Assembly (NCBI GenBank): GCA_928212115.1
Contig: CAKMRJ010004445.1
Location: 74,002,066-74,066,065 of the forward strand
Direction: 5' to 3'
Source: Lactuca virosa
Lineage: Eukaryota > Streptophyta > Magnoliopsida > Asterales > Asteraceae
Length of the DNA stretch: 64,000 bases
The notes below the pieces were generated by a model. It saw only the letters and a program-made list of their open reading frames with translations, was not told the origin of the DNA and did no database searches. A program made the translations under genes and the position numbers. Shown here in pieces: positions 23,963 to 35,966 of the stretch (its first letter is position 1; the number at the start of each line of letters is the position of its first letter).

Positions 23963-25985
23963 TGCAACATCCCAAAATTTCGAGCCAATTTAAAACTTTT
24001 GGATTCATTTGAAACCGTTCAATTATTACAATTTGTTTTCAAAATAGTTTATACATCAGAGTTCCCAGAAATCATAATCGTAAATCGAGGAAGTGTACGG
24101 TCACGCATTCGCCTACTCGCGGCCATCCACTGAACCTGAAAAAATAAACTGAAACTATAAGCCCGAAAGCTTAGTGAGTTACCCCCAAAATACCAACCTC
24201 ATACAACCATAATCATATCATGTCAACAAATACAGAACAACCATGCATCTCGAGTATACAGTGTGACTGGTCCGCCCGCACCGGGCCTTCAGTACACCCG
24301 GTCCACTCTCTGAGTCTACAGTATGACTGGGCCGCCCGCACCGGGCCCACAATCTATATATGGATCTATCCCGAGCCTTCGGTATGACTGGACCGCTATA
24401 CGAGCCTACAGTCTATCCGGACCGCTCGTAGGGTATGCTGGCCTTCAGCACGAAGCAGGACCGCCACAACTCAAACATCAAGCAAATAACCATGTGCACA
24501 TATAACAGGTAATCACATAACAGTCCATAGACAGACAAACCGATCTAGCAGATCATATAGTATAGCAACATCCTAACCAGGATACCGACCTAACCGGTCA
24601 CTAACATAGCATCATCTTATATACCAGGATACCGACCCTAAACAGGTCACTAAACATAATACCGTCCTAATTACCAGGACGCCGATCTAACAGATCAATA
24701 AACATATCAACAATCCTATAACCAGGATATCGACTTAACCGGTCACTAACATAACATATCACCATCCTAACTACCAGGATGTAAATCAGTAAGCATATCA
24801 TGCAATAATCCAAATACAAACCATAAAGGGCCGACATTGGTGCCTTAGACCCTGTTGATATAGTGAGGATAACTCACCTTGCAATGCCGGACCGAACCAT
24901 GAAAGCACGCTCCCGAAACACTGCCCCAAACTCCAACACCTATAACCATCAATGATCCAATCATAAATACCCGCTTCCCAATTATCCTCAAAAGTCAAAA
25001 CGGTCAACCCTTGGTCAAAGTCAAAGTCAACTATCAAGGTCAACAGTCCATGCTGATCTCAACTCGCCGAGTATCCTCAGCTACTCGCCGAGTTCCTTGC
25101 ATAACTTGCCAACTCGCCGAGTCACCATGCCGGTCGCCGAGTCCAAGGCAATCTTCATCGGACTCGCCGAGTTGTTCATCCAACCCGTCGAGTTCATGAC
25201 CATCTTCATATGACTCGCCGAGTCCCTTCAGTCCTTCATCCATACAGATGATTTTTAAGCCATGTTAAGACTCCATACTGCAGATCCAACTTCCCAAGGC
25301 ATGCTTATCATGTAAAGTTGCAAACTTTACGTGCATGCAAGGCTCTAATGAGTCATAATGCCAAATCCAAGCTTGAAATGGGGTTTTACACTTAAGGAGG
25401 GGTTCATACTTGCCAAAGCTGATAGCTTTATGGACTTACAAATGAAAGAGAGTTCAGATCTGAAGTTACAATTTCAGATCTGAGCTCATACCCAAGAATA
25501 GCTTCATAACCAAGCCAAGAAGCCCTAAACTTCATCCAAAGAGATCTAGAAAGGAATGAGGCTAAGATCATGAATTGATACCTCAAATGAAGCTAACTGA
25601 GATTGATTTTGCAGATCCATACAAGCCCCTTGCTGCTAGCTACTTGACCTTCAAGCTCCCTTCACAAGTTCCACCTTCCGAAGCTCAAAAACACACTCAA
25701 ATGAAGCTCTCTCACGAAATAGGGTTTTCTGGACTCTCAAGAGGCTGCAAAGTGACTAAGGGAGGCTAATGATCCCTTAAATAGGGTGCCAAACCCTGGA
25801 AATTAGGGTTTCACCCTCCAGCTCCAACTCGTCGAGTCACTCTTCCGACTCGACGAGTTGGTCACTTAAACACGTGGCCCAAACCTGCTGCTACTCGACG
25901 AGTCAGGCAACCAACTCGCCGAGTAGATCTTAAATTCATGAGAATTTATAGCCATAACTTGGTATGCGAGAATCGGGGCGTTACA
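23963..25985 (-). repeat. Element A right LTR (5' LTR)
   Basis: 2023 bases, the same as the left LTR apart from about 30 substitutions and a 2-base indel (atat near 24358). The repeat blocks lie at about 24254-24437 and 24565-24790, the palindrome clusters at 25061-25223 and 25826-25925, and the TATA-like site near 25777-25787 (minus). Confidence 0.85.
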
Positions 25986-26126
25986 AAATTTCAAGTTCAC
26001 CCTAGACTATATTATTCCTTGAAACGATTACATAGGTGTTCAAGTTCACCCTAGACCATGCCTCTATTAGGCTACACCATACGATACTATGGCCACCGCA
26101 TAACTCGATCTTCGGATATGAAGTCC
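25986..26126 (-). other. Post-gag remnant of the right family-B element
   Basis: The phrase gttcaagttcaccctaga occurs twice, 48 bases apart (near 25990 and 26038). The minus frames after the gag stop carry many stops and no protease signature. Confidence 0.4.
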
Positions 26127-27375
26127 TCATCCTTGATTCCTCGCGTTGTTATATGATTCATCGAGGATCATGTGGAATGCCCTTGGCTTTGGCGGTGCCT
26201 CTGGCCTTGCTGCTTCATTTTTCTTTGGGCAGTCTCTAGACATGTGCCCCTTGCTTCTGCATCCGTAGCATACCTTATCATTTTGTGTACAATCCTTGGA
26301 ATAGTGACCGATCCTCCCACACTTGTAACAGGTTACTTCTCCATCGCATCTTCCGAAGTGCTTCTTCTTACACTTTTCACACCACTTGGCTCCATAACTT
26401 TGGTTATCCGGGTTAGACTTCGGGAACTTTCCTTTCTTATCAGGTCTTGAGGATTCTTCAAGCTTCCTCTTCTCGCCAACTTCAGGTTTTTCCAGACCCT
26501 TTTCCCTTATTTGGGTCTCAACATTCTTGGTTGCCGAGATGGCGGCTTTCAAAGTGGTTGCTTGCTTGACCATTGGACCAAAGTCCGCTGGTAATCCATG
26601 GGCAAACTTGTTGACCTTGGAGAGTTCAGTTGGAACTAAGTAAGGAACAAGCTTCATTTTCTCCGTAAAACTTGTAGCGTACTCGGCAACGCTCATTCTT
26701 CCTTTCTTTAGGTTCTGAAACTCGTTGTTGATCTCTAGTAGATCCTGCTCAGAGCAATACTGCATTTTTAGTTGCACCAGGAAATCTTCCCAAGACATCT
26801 TGCTTACTTCTCCTTTGGGCATCGTATGTGCCAATAACTTCCACCAGCTCAAGACTCCGGTCTTCAGTTGTCTGACCGCAAAGACAGTTTTCTGCTTATT
26901 GCTACAGTCGCAACTCTCAAACACCATCTCCATTACGGAGATCCAGTCCATAATCTCTACAGGCTTCGGGCTTCCTGAGAGACTCGGTGGTTTTACACTC
27001 AAGAAGTTCTTATACATTCGCCCATCCTTGTCGTTTCCCCTCTCCGGGCCATTTCTTCGTTCTCCTTGAGTCCCAGCTTGACTCACAGGGTGGGTGTAGT
27101 TCCCTTCCTCCGATTGCTCGGGGACCAGTTCAGGTTGTACGATCGGTATTGTAGCTTCCCTCTCGGTTATGTTGAAGTAAGCGTCTGGTCTCCTCCATTT
27201 GACGATCCAACATCATTTGGATCATCGCTTGTACTCCGGCCATAGTGATTGGTTCAGGAGCGACTACCACAACAAGTATTTGCTCAATCACTAGGGGTTG
27301 ATTCCTGTTTTCGTTCGCGTTTCCGGCTCCACTTCGGGTTCTTTCCATTTCGATCTTATTCACCAAATTAGGCAT
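26127..27375 (-). pseudogene. Gypsy gag polyprotein with zinc knuckles (family B, right)
   Basis: It begins at an ATG at 27375 (MPNLVNKIEMERTRSG), passes a short glutamine/arginine-rich part, then needs one frameshift near 27150-27170 to continue into the 319-codon open frame ending at 26127. The long frame has the retrotransposon gag capsid core (WWKLLAHTMPKGEVSKMSWE, then EFQNLKKGRMSVAEYA and FAHGLPADFG). Three cysteine motifs follow: WCEKCKKKHFGRC, CYKCGRIGHYSKDC and CYGCRSKGHMSRDC, the last two being CX2CX4HX4C RNA-binding knuckles. Gag packages the element RNA in cytoplasmic particles. Pol is missing because element A abuts just after. It is the longest intact frame in the window. Confidence 0.85.
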
Positions 27376-27748
27376 TTGGTGTGAAATGACGAGAATTAAG
27401 ATAGGAAAGATTTTATTTACGATCGACGTGTAAACCTCCCCATCACTCCGAAAAGTTATATGCTAGTTCTAATACCGTATTTAAACATTTGGAAATCTGA
27501 ACACATAAAGTTTCCAGATCCGGTCGGCAACAGACCATAGATCCGATCATACATTTAGCATCATAAAGCATCATAAATCATTTAGCACATAAAAGCATGT
27601 TAGGCATTTTCCCTAAATTAGCTAGTGCTTGTGTCTATTCAGGTGTATTACCTAAATTTTTTATTAGACACACTCCTCACGATCATCGCTTAGCATTCTA
27701 AGTTGAAGTCTAGAAATAAATCCATATTCCTAGTTCGCTTAAATTAAT
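27376..27748 (-). other. Family-B leader between primer site and gag
   Basis: 373 non-coding bases between the primer-binding site and the gag ATG in minus orientation. Short repeats of gcatcataaagcatcata occur near 27548-27578. No frame is seen. Confidence 0.5.
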
Positions 27749-27760
27749 GCTCTGATACCA
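27749..27760 (-). other. Primer-binding site of the right family-B element
   Basis: Minus-strand TGGTATCAGAGC (initiator tRNA-Met complement) ends two bases from the LTR start at 27763. Confidence 0.85.
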
Positions 27761-27762
27761 AC

Positions 27763-30564
27763 TGTGACATCCACATTTTCACGGCCAGAAAAGACCGATT
27801 TTGTTTATGCTTTATAAAAATCAGAGTACCTTTTTAATAAAAGTGTTGCAGAATTTGTTCCCAGAAAAACATGATAAATCCGTTATCAAAGCATTTCTGA
27901 AGAAATGTATTTTTATTCATTTTAAAACATTTGAGATGTCATCGTCAATACAGAAACATAAGCATAAACAGAACTTACATTTATTTACACTAGTGATTTA
28001 CATCTCTTTAATCTCTCAGTGTAAAGTAGCTTCGTATCGACACGTGTGATACAAATAAGCTTGAGTGGGTCAGGTTGGGAAACCTGGTGAGTACATAGGG
28101 TTTTCAACCAACAATAATATAACTATTATGTTTAATCATCAAACAATTAATCAACCCAATTACCCATCCCCATTTTCTTCTTTACTCTTAAGGATCTACC
28201 CTAACAGTCAACTATTCTTCATTCATTCATTCCTAAGGATTTTCCTAAGGAATAGGCATGAAGTCCATCGTTGCCTATGATACAGCTGTCAAGCACATCT
28301 GCTAGTTCTATCACTGAGGCGCAACTGCCAGAATTGTGACATTCTCTATGAGGCACAGCTGCCGGTATTGTCCTTCGGGCACAGCTGCCAGGGTTATCTC
28401 GTTTATTGACAGTATCATTTTCGAGAGTCCACTTGCAATACATGTCAATGGGTTTTTAGAGTACATCGGTGAACACATCGTTCACAACACCTACAAGTTG
28501 CGAGTCTGCTAGTGTTCCACTGGACTGTCTAGAATAGTCCGTGGTTGTCATCCATACTCTGCTAGATGACGGGGCCATCATTTGGGTAAAAGGCTTCTCA
28601 CATCGTCCACCTCTCACCCTCACCTCATGGTCTATTTCACCTCTCACCTCATCATCCAACTCATATTTCATCTACCCATGTTTTACCCAACATATTTTGT
28701 AGATATAAAATACATATACAGTTTAAGTAATTTAAAACATGTATAAAATCGTTCATCCAGTATAGACAGCAAATATTCAGACACATAGCACGTAATTTAT
28801 ATAAAATACTTCATATCTATGTGTAAGATGAAAGTAACTATGGACTCACCTGATAAGGTGGTGACTCGGTACTCGGACAACGCTTCGTTTACTTAAAACA
28901 ACTTCTTTCGACAAAATCTAGTATCATCACCACTAGAGTTTAGTCTAAGGTTTGACGAGACTAATTAATAGTCTAGCTATTATTACTATTATATAAGCGT
29001 TAAACAATACTCTTCACCCACTATGTACAGACAGGGGCCAAACATGGAACACCGGAGCGCAGGATCATTTTGGCATAAAGCACTTCTGAATCCAGCAACC
29101 CAAGCGGGCCCTCCAAACCAGATTCCCCGTACCGTGAGTGGTTAAAAAGATATTATAACAACACTTATATAACTCATAATAATAGCACAAATAATTATTA
29201 TAAGGTCATAATAACATTACTATATTGAAACATAAGTTATACTAACGATAGGCTAGGCGTACTTGAACATTGACCACCATTGGGGTGGTTGACCTCGTAT
29301 GTGGGGCGTACTGTAGGTATGCGGGGCATACTCCGAGATTCCCTAAATCCTCATTAAGAGCTTAATGGCTTAAGCTCTCACATCCATGTTTCAGATCCAA
29401 CCCCAAAATGATGTCCTAAGTCATAAAGTTTCCAACTTTATGACTTTGAATGGCTATAAAGTGCGTAATGTCCAAAACCCTATGTTCTTAACCCAATAAG
29501 ACATCACAACTCTTGCATGGAAGGGATAGAAGGGCCAAGATCACATTTTTATGGTTCATAATAGCTCCATAATGGATAAAGTTTCCAACTTTATCCATTA
29601 GAATGGTCCCAACAAACAAGATCTAGCCTTTAAGACTCAAAGGGACCCAAAAGTGCATCTTTTCAACTTAATCCATTAAGTCCAAGTCTCCAATCCTTCA
29701 GATCTGAATCAAAATGATGTTTAAATGGATAAAGTTTCCAACTTTATCCATAACAAGGTCATAAACTTTCAAGATCTAAACTTTATGCATTTAAAGTGAT
29801 CAAAAGCTCATACCACTCAAAACTGGCTAGATCCAACAATTTCATCATGAATATTCAAACTTTATACCTCTAGAAGAAAGATCAAGGTGCAAAAAGTCTG
29901 GATCTACAAGCTTCACTACAACCACCACTTCTTCAATGAGTTCCTTCTTCTCCACGGTACACCAAGAACGCTCCAAAGCACTTAAAAGCAACTTCTTTTT
30001 GCTCACAAGGCTCAATCTAGTTTCAAGAGAGGGTGTTGGAGAGGTGGAGGCTGTGAATGGAATAGGTTTGGGGAAGTTAACGAGCTTAAATAGGGCTTAA
30101 ACCACGAAAATAGGGTTTGGGAACTGATCGCGTACGCCTAACGTACTCAAGTTATGCCAAGCGTACTAGGGATGCCCTAGTATGCCCATCATACACGTTT
30201 GAGTATGCCCAGCGTACGTGACTCAGCCCAAAACCGCCCAAACTTCAAACGGTCATAACTTCTTCGTTCCAACTCCGTTTTCGACGTTCTTTATATCCAC
30301 AGAAAGGTGTTGAAGAGATCTACAATATTATCTAAATATCTTGGACTATAAGCATTTCGAACAAAAATTCATATTTCATGCAAGGACCAGAGTTATGACT
30401 TTTTCCTTTCTACCCTTCGACCCGGAACACAATTCAAGGGTAAAATCTATTAACTATCATTACCTTCTTCCACAAGGGATAAAATTTGCCTCCTTATGGC
30501 CCAAAACCTTACACAATCGACTTCTGGTTCATGGCTCAGAAATGGAAGGAAACAGGATGTTACA
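27763..30564 (-). mobile_element. Family-B gypsy LTR (right, 5' LTR position)
   Basis: It starts tgtgacatccac and ends caggatgttaca. The first ~1.48 kb matches the left copy (13773-15255) with few changes. From about 29250 on it is unrelated to the left copy and instead resembles the LTR of element D, with gtacg/cgtac clusters at 29306-29330 and 30128-30222 and a cctatttaagc TATA-like site (minus, about 30086-30096). Three hairpins lie at 29421-29751. It ends directly on the 5'-truncated LTR of element D. Confidence 0.7.
29421..29751. repeat. Three phased perfect hairpins, about 150 bp apart
   Basis: Each has the core ATAAAGTT-tcc-AACTTTAT. The arms are 10 bp at 29421-29443, 14 bp at 29570-29600 and 12 bp at 29725-29751, each with a 3-base loop. 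Starts are spaced about 150-155 bases. A related gtaaagttgcaaactttac occurs in the element A LTRs (near 18458 and 25313). Confidence 0.8.
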
Positions 30565-30757
30565 TATGACCTAATTATTCATTAGGGTATTGTTTGATGA
30601 TATTTAGTGCAGAGATTTCGCGGATCAGCAGTCTGAGCTTTTATCTGATTTTTCAGTAGTTTGAGGTGAGTTTCCTCTCAGGCTTAGCGGGTCGAAGGCA
30701 CCAATTTCGACCCATGGATTATCGTTATTTGTATGCTAGTTGTTTGTGTGACCTTAC
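30565..30757 (+). mobile_element. Element D 5' LTR, first fragment
   Basis: It matches 45509-45700 of the D 3' LTR (shared attagggtatt, tgatgatatttagtg, tttgaggtgagtttcct, agcgggtcgaagg). The first ~1.16 kb of the LTR is missing because the family-B LTR abuts. The copia element E follows after the target site CTTAC (30753-30757). Confidence 0.8.
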
Positions 30758-31513
30758 TGTTGGGTTTTAGTATACTACAACATCCTATGGTGCACATACA
30801 ACCCTAAATACCTTGGATCTATGTTTTCTCTATTATACATGCAAATATGAAGTTTCCAAGATATTACCCTATACTAGCATACACATATCATATACTTGGG
30901 TAATAAAATAGATAGAATACATACCTTTTTTTTTATGTAACTTGTCTTCATGAAGCTTGAGTGCCTAGTGCCCCAAGTGTGACACCTAAAATGGTTCACA
31001 CAACACCATGAACACTTGGAATAACCTTGAGAATAAGGATACTTTGGTTCTCCCTAGTGAAATCGGCCTTGCCCTTTTGTGTACACACACTAGTGCCCAT
31101 TTCACCAACCAAGGACATCTTTATATAGTGTGGAGATTAGGGTTAAACCCTAATACCCATGACCTTTCATTTCATATGATCCATGGGTTAAACACTCCAT
31201 GGACTATCCATGAAAGCTTAGCCCAACCTAAATGAACTTGGCCCATCACACACATATATCTTAGAGTCCATATTTAATTAGTTCCTTTTGATCACTTAAT
31301 TAATTATAAATTAATTCTTGATCAATACTAATTAAATAATATGATTATATATTAATATATTAGAACTTATAATATATTAATATAAATCACTAGTATCCTT
31401 TTTTCCTCATCTTGTCTATCCAATTGTCCCGATGCCATGCAACCCAAATGGACCATGCCGGGTCGGGTCAAGTCTTATCAATTATAGTTATGGACTTAGA
31501 CATTAATCCAACA
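30758..31513 (-). repeat. Element E left LTR (3' LTR)
   Basis: 756 bases, TGTTGG...CCAACA. A TATA box (ctatataaa) lies on the minus strand at 31120-31128. The part near the right end is rich in taatatatta inverted phrases. Confidence 0.9.
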
Positions 31514-31526
31514 GTATCCCACTTGG
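31514..31526 (-). other. Polypurine tract of element E
   Basis: Minus-strand ccaagtgggatac lies directly beside the left LTR. The same tract (ccaagtgggagac) is beside the F LTR at 62265. Confidence 0.7.
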
Positions 31527-33287
31527 ATAAGTCTAAAACTATTATTGAGTATGACTTCAAACCCCGACTAGCAATCGTAGCTCTCAAAAGCTTCTGTCAA
31601 ACTCTGACCTTGCCGATGAACTCTGACCTTTGTCAATGACTTGTCCATTAGATAAGGGATCATATATTCCTCCATTCTAGATATCATATGGACTGAGACA
31701 TGGATTATAAATCATTCTCTCTGTCCATTTGTTGTTTCCCGATTTCCGATTTATGATGACTGACTGATTGAACAAATCAAATCAGTCCTGGTTTGGCCAA
31801 GCACTCACATGTGTCATCGCTAAATCATCGAGGGGCCCACAGATATCGCTTTTATCCCGAAGGTAAAAGGAATGGATAAACTTCGACTCATATGGCTTGT
31901 TCTACTACTTGTTGAATCATACACAAAGGCACGTTTTATAACATCGAGTTACCAATGCGTTTTCGTACAATCAATGTATAACCAACTCATAGTAACAACT
32001 CACATCTCTAGGTTTTAAGAATATAAGATATTATCGTCTCCTGATCACTCGTGATAAAATCCATGAAGTGATTCAAATGAGCGTGGGTTGAATCCAATAC
32101 TCAGGGACTTATAAGCACTCATGAGTGTTGTAGCACCGCTTTGTCTAACATCTTAGACCTCTATAAGCCAACCCATGACAGTCTTGATTCATATCTACTT
32201 CCAACATATGACCGACTGTGGATAGTTTGAATAACTTAGTCATATAGGAAGAATGACCTAGTTTATTCTGGAAGTCAAAACATGCAAAATGAAACACAAG
32301 AATAAATGAATCAAATATGGTATCAAACCCTATAAATATAAATAGACCACTTTTATTTATCACCATACTGATTACTCATTATTTCATTGTTGCGGTTTTA
32401 TCAACTTTATACCTGAATTAAAAACACTAGTTGTCCTATGCTCCAAGCATGTACACTATGTTTTTCTAAACAATAGCTTTGCTATACACCAAGTATGCAC
32501 TCTATGTTTGTCTATGATCCTTACTTTGTGAAATAAACCAATTGAACATAATTTCAATTATTCTAATTTCACACTCCCAAATCCTTATTGAAAAATGTGA
32601 GAATTTCAAATTCCTATCATTTATCGAAATCTGTTTAGATTTTAAACTTATATGCACTGACCCTCCTGTAATGAATATGTACAAAGTCACAAAGACTTGT
32701 CAACAGTCATTATAAGGTATCCAATGGAGTTTAACTCCATGGAAACTAAGTCTGATATTCAAAGTACATTGCTTTCAACATGCTTCTTGCATTAGGTTTT
32801 CTAATCTTACATAGATAACTTCCACCTATGGAGACAACTCCATATTCTCATTTTGACTATCACTTCTGAACAAGAGATGCCTCTTTTCAGAATATGTCAA
32901 TATGGTCCTTCCAAAATTAGCACTATACTTCCAACTGTCCCTGAGCAACCAATCTTTGGTAAACCTTAGAGTGTCCTCGACAATTGCTTAATCATTTTAG
33001 TCATATCCAATTCTAGACCTTTTCCCTTCTTAATGCCTCTGGGCATTTGGAAAAATTTAGAAATGACAAATATTATAGCACATGCAATCGATCCTGTACC
33101 CAAAGCAAATGGTACACGATTCATGATGTCTCACATAAAGACATGATTCTAGACCAGTCTTTTGCTACAATATTTTTATTTGCCATGTTTTCAAAATTTG
33201 ACTATGAACAGGGATGTCGTAATCATAATCGAATTTTGAGAACGCAATATATAGAATTTCCTTAAGTTGAACCAATACAACATGAAA

Positions 33288-33338
<51 letters not shown>

Positions 33339-33479
33339 TTGACTAAAGATGATTAAGGTCTCAATCTAAGCCTTTAGAACTGAAATGAAGTATATCCTCT
33401 CCTTTAATTATAGCAAAACAACTTTTTCAATCCCTGCAGCCTCACGAATTGAAACTTTTGTTTTCTATAATTAACATTG
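31527..33479 (-). other. Element E interior, 3' non-coding region
   Basis: No intact frame is present. The first ~900 bases are shared with element F (62278-63260, minus its insertion), including gataagggat, atcgaggggc and ccatgaagtgattc-type phrases. A (TA)n tract lies at 33290-33336. Confidence 0.6.
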
Positions 33480-35389
33480 CTAACTTGCAATACTAACAAT
33501 AATTATCATGCTCCTACTAACATGATGATTATTAGCATAACACTTATGCTCCCACTAGCTTTGACATGTACTCAGAAATCAGCTGGACTTCTAGAAATCA
33601 ATACTTTATTGACTTTCTTACCAAAGTTCAGATTTTTGATACGAGATGCTTTGATAAAACTTTATAAAAATCATACACCTTTCCTTAGATAGCATGCATG
33701 TGTGTCTAAACAATTTCAGAACTATGAAAAGGGATGCCGTAATCATAGTCTCAATTGTTTAGACCTTTTGCCATCTGCTTCAAATCTACTTGGTGGAAGT
33801 GTTTCCTCACCATCATTTTCATGAATCTGAGAGAAACCTTATAACCCTTAGATTTTATGGTGTTTGTGTTCTTATCCATGTGAATCGTCAAAACCTTAGT
33901 CACAAGACAAGGATAATGACAAATCCAAACTCATATGGACTGAACTTATGCAATCTTAACCTCTTTCCACCTGGCAGTACAGGGCCTGCCATTGCTTCCA
34001 AGTTGTTATGCAACCAATTAAGAACTTTCAGAACTACTATGCAAAGCCAACTTTAACTGGAATGGGCACAGAATATGTCAACACGATAGGTTATAAACCT
34101 CAAGTCGTGTGCTAGTGAAGAACCTCAGGTTTTATTCTTGATTAGTTCTTGAAATTCTTTTTAGGATCTTTAAGACTCCCACTATCCTCTTGACATATAA
34201 GACTATCTTGCCAAATATTCAAGAGATAGTGCGGATTCTTTATCAAGACAAACACTTCACACAATTGGCCTTAGTTGGTCTTTGTTTTATCCAAAACATC
34301 ATAACTTACCAATTTCAAATGTACAAGAGTAGGACACTTTTACTCTTACATTTGACAAGTGTTTTAAACCTTTCTTTAAGATATGTCACTCAAGTTACAA
34401 TCTTGGAGTATGACTCTAAGAATTGTTTTGGAACGAAGTATGACTCATCTTCCTGATCTAACCATTTCAACAATTCATGACTCCTCTTCTTGGTCATAAG
34501 AATGCACTAAGATGACCTTTAGAGGACTAATTGTGATATGATTTCTAAATCATTAAGATGATCACAAACATGATACTAAAGTACTCTCCCATCTTTTCAG
34601 ATTTGAGAAACTTTTATCTTTCTGCCTAATTTGATTCTTCCCATTCGTTCTGCCATACATTGAGACTTTTCCAATGTTTCAGAATTATACTTAAACTTGT
34701 AAGTATAACCATATTTACTAAACTTTAGTAAATCAAATAGTCTTAACGAGCTTTGTGGTGGACATGACCAGTGCACAAGAATGTGTACTCGATCCCTTAG
34801 TCCTTCACTTGACTCACACATCCATGTGAACAAGTAATTAGTCTTGATTTTCCAATGCTTGAAAGTTCTCATTCATCATACTATTCAACTTGCATGATAC
34901 CAAGTTTCAGTCCAATTGAAACTTGGGCGATGAGGAACTTTCCTGATTTGGTAAATTTAGACACTACCACAAATGAAAGAATCAAATCCATTTTCCAATA
35001 TTGCTGTCAGTGGAATCATATAAGCAACAATTTTCCACAAATGCCATTGTAAGGATACTTCAAATAAATAAAATTAAACAATTTTCTTTTATTTTAAAAA
35101 TTTGCGAAAAAACTTATCCTTACAATCCACATGGAAAATTGTTGTTATCTATTCCTTAGCAATATATCATAACTTCTTAAGCAACTGCTCAAAATTCTGA
35201 TGCGATCGAAATCCACCTCCGCGATCAGAATCAGCATATACTTCCTTTAAGATTTCTCTCTATTCTTTGATTCTTAAAACATCAACATGTGACCCAGTCA
35301 CATCATGTAATGAGGATCTCAAAATAGAACTTAACAGAGTTAGATAATGGGCTCTACCTGATGTAGAGTCAAACTTATTGACTTTAACA
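33480..35389 (-). pseudogene. Element E pol remnants (integrase and reverse transcriptase)
   Basis: Minus-strand HILVHWSCPPQS and SKYGYTYKFKYNSETLEK (34666-34719) match the copia integrase stretch that normally reads S-R-Y-G-Y-x-Y with a following K-S-E-T. Near 33560 a KASGSI-like trace matches the lead-in to the reverse-transcriptase active site, but the YVDD itself is not readable. Frames are broken throughout, with internal deletions. Function is lost. Confidence 0.55.
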
Positions 35390-35966
35390 TCCTTAGGTAA
35401 ATTTGGCAGCTTTGCAATCAACGCCCCTTCCTTTGGCAAAATAAACATATGGACCCTTTGGTAATGAGACTATCTCAGACTTAGCCTTTCTCTTTACCAT
35501 TTGGTCAACCGGGTTGACTATGGCCAATCCCTTTCCATTGGGAAGAGAATGCTTTTTCTGGATTTCCAGTGTCACCATTGTCACTGTTCATAAAGTTTTT
35601 GGGAAGTTGATCTTCTAATCAAATTTGCTTTACTATCGTTCCAAATCATTGTTGATTCAGCAGCACCAAGCAAATAGATATGATCATTAAGGTTCATGTC
35701 ATAGTCTGTTTCATAGTAGTCCCAAAGGAACTCACTATGTGACTTAGAAAGTGATTGAACATCCAACTATCTCAAGACTTTGACACCCAACTCTCCCGGC
35801 TTGTCAATATGTGACTTCATCTCTAAGATGTGATCACACATAGACCTTGCTTGCCATTAGGGCTTGAGTGACCTTGAACTTGTGGGTTAGGGAGAATAAT
35901 TGGAGGAGGTGGAGGAAGTAAAGTTCCAAGAGATTTGGGAAGATCATAGATGTCTGAACTAGACAT
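35390..35966 (-). pseudogene. Element E copia gag, frameshifted
   Basis: It starts at an ATG at 35966 (MSSSDIYDLPKSLG). Pieces that match copia gag follow: SHIDKPGELGVKV, then SLSKSHSEFLWDYYETDYDM and YLLGAAESTMIWNDSKANLI. A degraded zinc knuckle lies at about 35400-35450 (FCQRKG, then a stop where H would be, then QSCQIYL). Several stops and shifts occur. The central part of gag seems deleted between the first ~25 residues and the SHIDK block. Confidence 0.75.

Larger units (their letters stand above)
17110..25985 (-). mobile_element. Element A: non-autonomous gypsy retrotransposon with 2.0-kb LTRs
   Basis: Two LTRs (17110-19130 and 23963-25985) start TGTAACATCCC or TGCAACATCCC and end GGGGC[A/G]TTACA. 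The primer-binding site lies beside the right LTR and the polypurine tract beside the left, so the element reads right to left. The 4.8-kb interior keeps only a broken gag start (about 22960-23232) and the last part of pol (19148-19650); protease, reverse transcriptase and RNase H were not found. About 30 substitutions separate the LTRs by eye (~1.5%). No matching 5-bp target duplication flanks it (left ataac, right aaatt). Confidence 0.85.

Noticed and set aside
33790..34056. Plus-strand frame with a similar counterpart in element F (63597-63932)
   Set aside because: The similarity reflects shared copia DNA; the element's coding strand is minus, and the frame matches no family.
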